Positions 13,439 through 13,629 of a stretch of DNA of 13,629 nucleotides are shown here, piece after piece. Position 1 is the first letter of the stretch; every line of letters begins with the position of its first letter. The position numbers and the translations under genes were made by a program. This DNA comes from an uncultured Oscillospiraceae bacterium (GTDB lineage Bacteria > Bacillota > Clostridia > Oscillospirales > Ruminococcaceae), in assembly GCA_900546885.1 (NCBI GenBank), contig UREN01000049.1:1-13629 (forward strand). The letters are read 5' to 3'. The notes under the pieces are model-generated. The model worked only from the letters and a program-made list of their open reading frames with translations, made no database searches and was not told where the DNA came from.

Positions 13439-13629
13439 GCGGTTTTACGAAGTAAAATGCCTGCTTCCAGCAGGCAAGCAGACCCTGCCGTAGGCAGGCG
13501 CGGTTTTACGAAGTAAAATGCCTGCTTCCAGCAGGCAAGCAGACCCTGCCGAAGGCAGGCGCGGTTTTACGAAGTAAAATGCCTGCTTCCAGCAGGCAAG
13601 CAGACCCTGCCGAAGGCAGGCGCGGTTTT
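13439..13629. repeat. 61-bp tandem repeat array built of hairpins (continues past window)
   Basis: Units at 13439-13499, 13500-13560 and 13561-13621, with a fourth cut by the window end (13622-13629). The units are identical except one base: unit 1 has T at 13491 where units 2 and 3 have A. Each unit holds three short-loop hairpins in order: TTTTAC-GAA-GTAAAA, GCCTGC-TTCCA-GCAGGC and CCTGCC-GAA-GGCAGG. The second and third can also pair with each other. The one difference falls in the loop of the third hairpin, so stems are kept. As 61 is not a multiple of 3, the array cannot encode a protein repeat in one frame. Function unknown. Confidence 0.95.

Noticed and set aside
13439..13629. CRISPR array
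   Set aside because: The period of 61 has no variable spacers: the whole unit repeats almost perfectly, and no cas genes are near.

Overview
The window (13.6 kb, GC-rich) looks like a chromosomal core-metabolism segment from an anaerobic, GC-rich Firmicute of the Clostridia. This is an inference from several features: dihydroorotate dehydrogenase of the two-subunit 1B type (pyrD plus pyrK), a lipoprotein solute-binding protein, strong AGGAGG/AAGGGG-type ribosome binding sites, bacterial -35/-10 promoters, and heavy use of GGC/GTG codons. The species cannot be fixed from the sequence. Nothing in the window looks like a phage, an insertion sequence or a CRISPR array.

Layout. At the left, asnA (ammonia-dependent asparagine synthetase) runs leftward from a promoter at about 1197-1225. 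Divergent to it is a rightward three-gene operon of the nitrate/sulfonate/thiamine-precursor ABC family: ATPase 1329-2090, permease 2083-2889 and lipoprotein binding protein 3035-4027. Two strong hairpins lie between the permease and the binding protein, and a terminator follows at about 4142-4182. ptsI (PTS enzyme I, 4298-6010) stands alone with its own promoter (4217-4245) and a double terminator (6025-6111).

The centre is a pyrimidine biosynthesis operon read from a near-consensus promoter at 6126-6155. It contains a short leader with a possible 18-residue leader peptide (6190-6246) whose stop codon runs into an intrinsic terminator (6245-6277), then a 50-residue two-helix membrane protein, pyrC, pyrF, pyrK, pyrD, pyrE and an HU-family DNA-binding protein, ending at a terminator at 11125-11169. 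The genes are tightly packed (pyrF/pyrK overlap by 20 bases, pyrK/pyrD by 8). They encode dihydroorotase through OMP decarboxylase, i.e. carbamoyl-aspartate to UMP. Carbamoyl-phosphate synthetase and aspartate transcarbamoylase are not in the window.

To the right, a DEAD-box RNA helicase (11231-12370) with an extended -10 promoter is followed 27 bases later by ucpA, a short-chain dehydrogenase. The last 440 bases are non-coding and full of hairpins. They end in a 61-bp tandem repeat (three full copies and a truncated fourth at the window edge), each unit made of three consecutive short-loop hairpins.

The two most interesting points are the pyr leader, which has the layout of a translation-coupled attenuator like that of enterobacterial pyrBI, and the hairpin-built 61-bp tandem array. 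No wholly new multi-gene system is evident.
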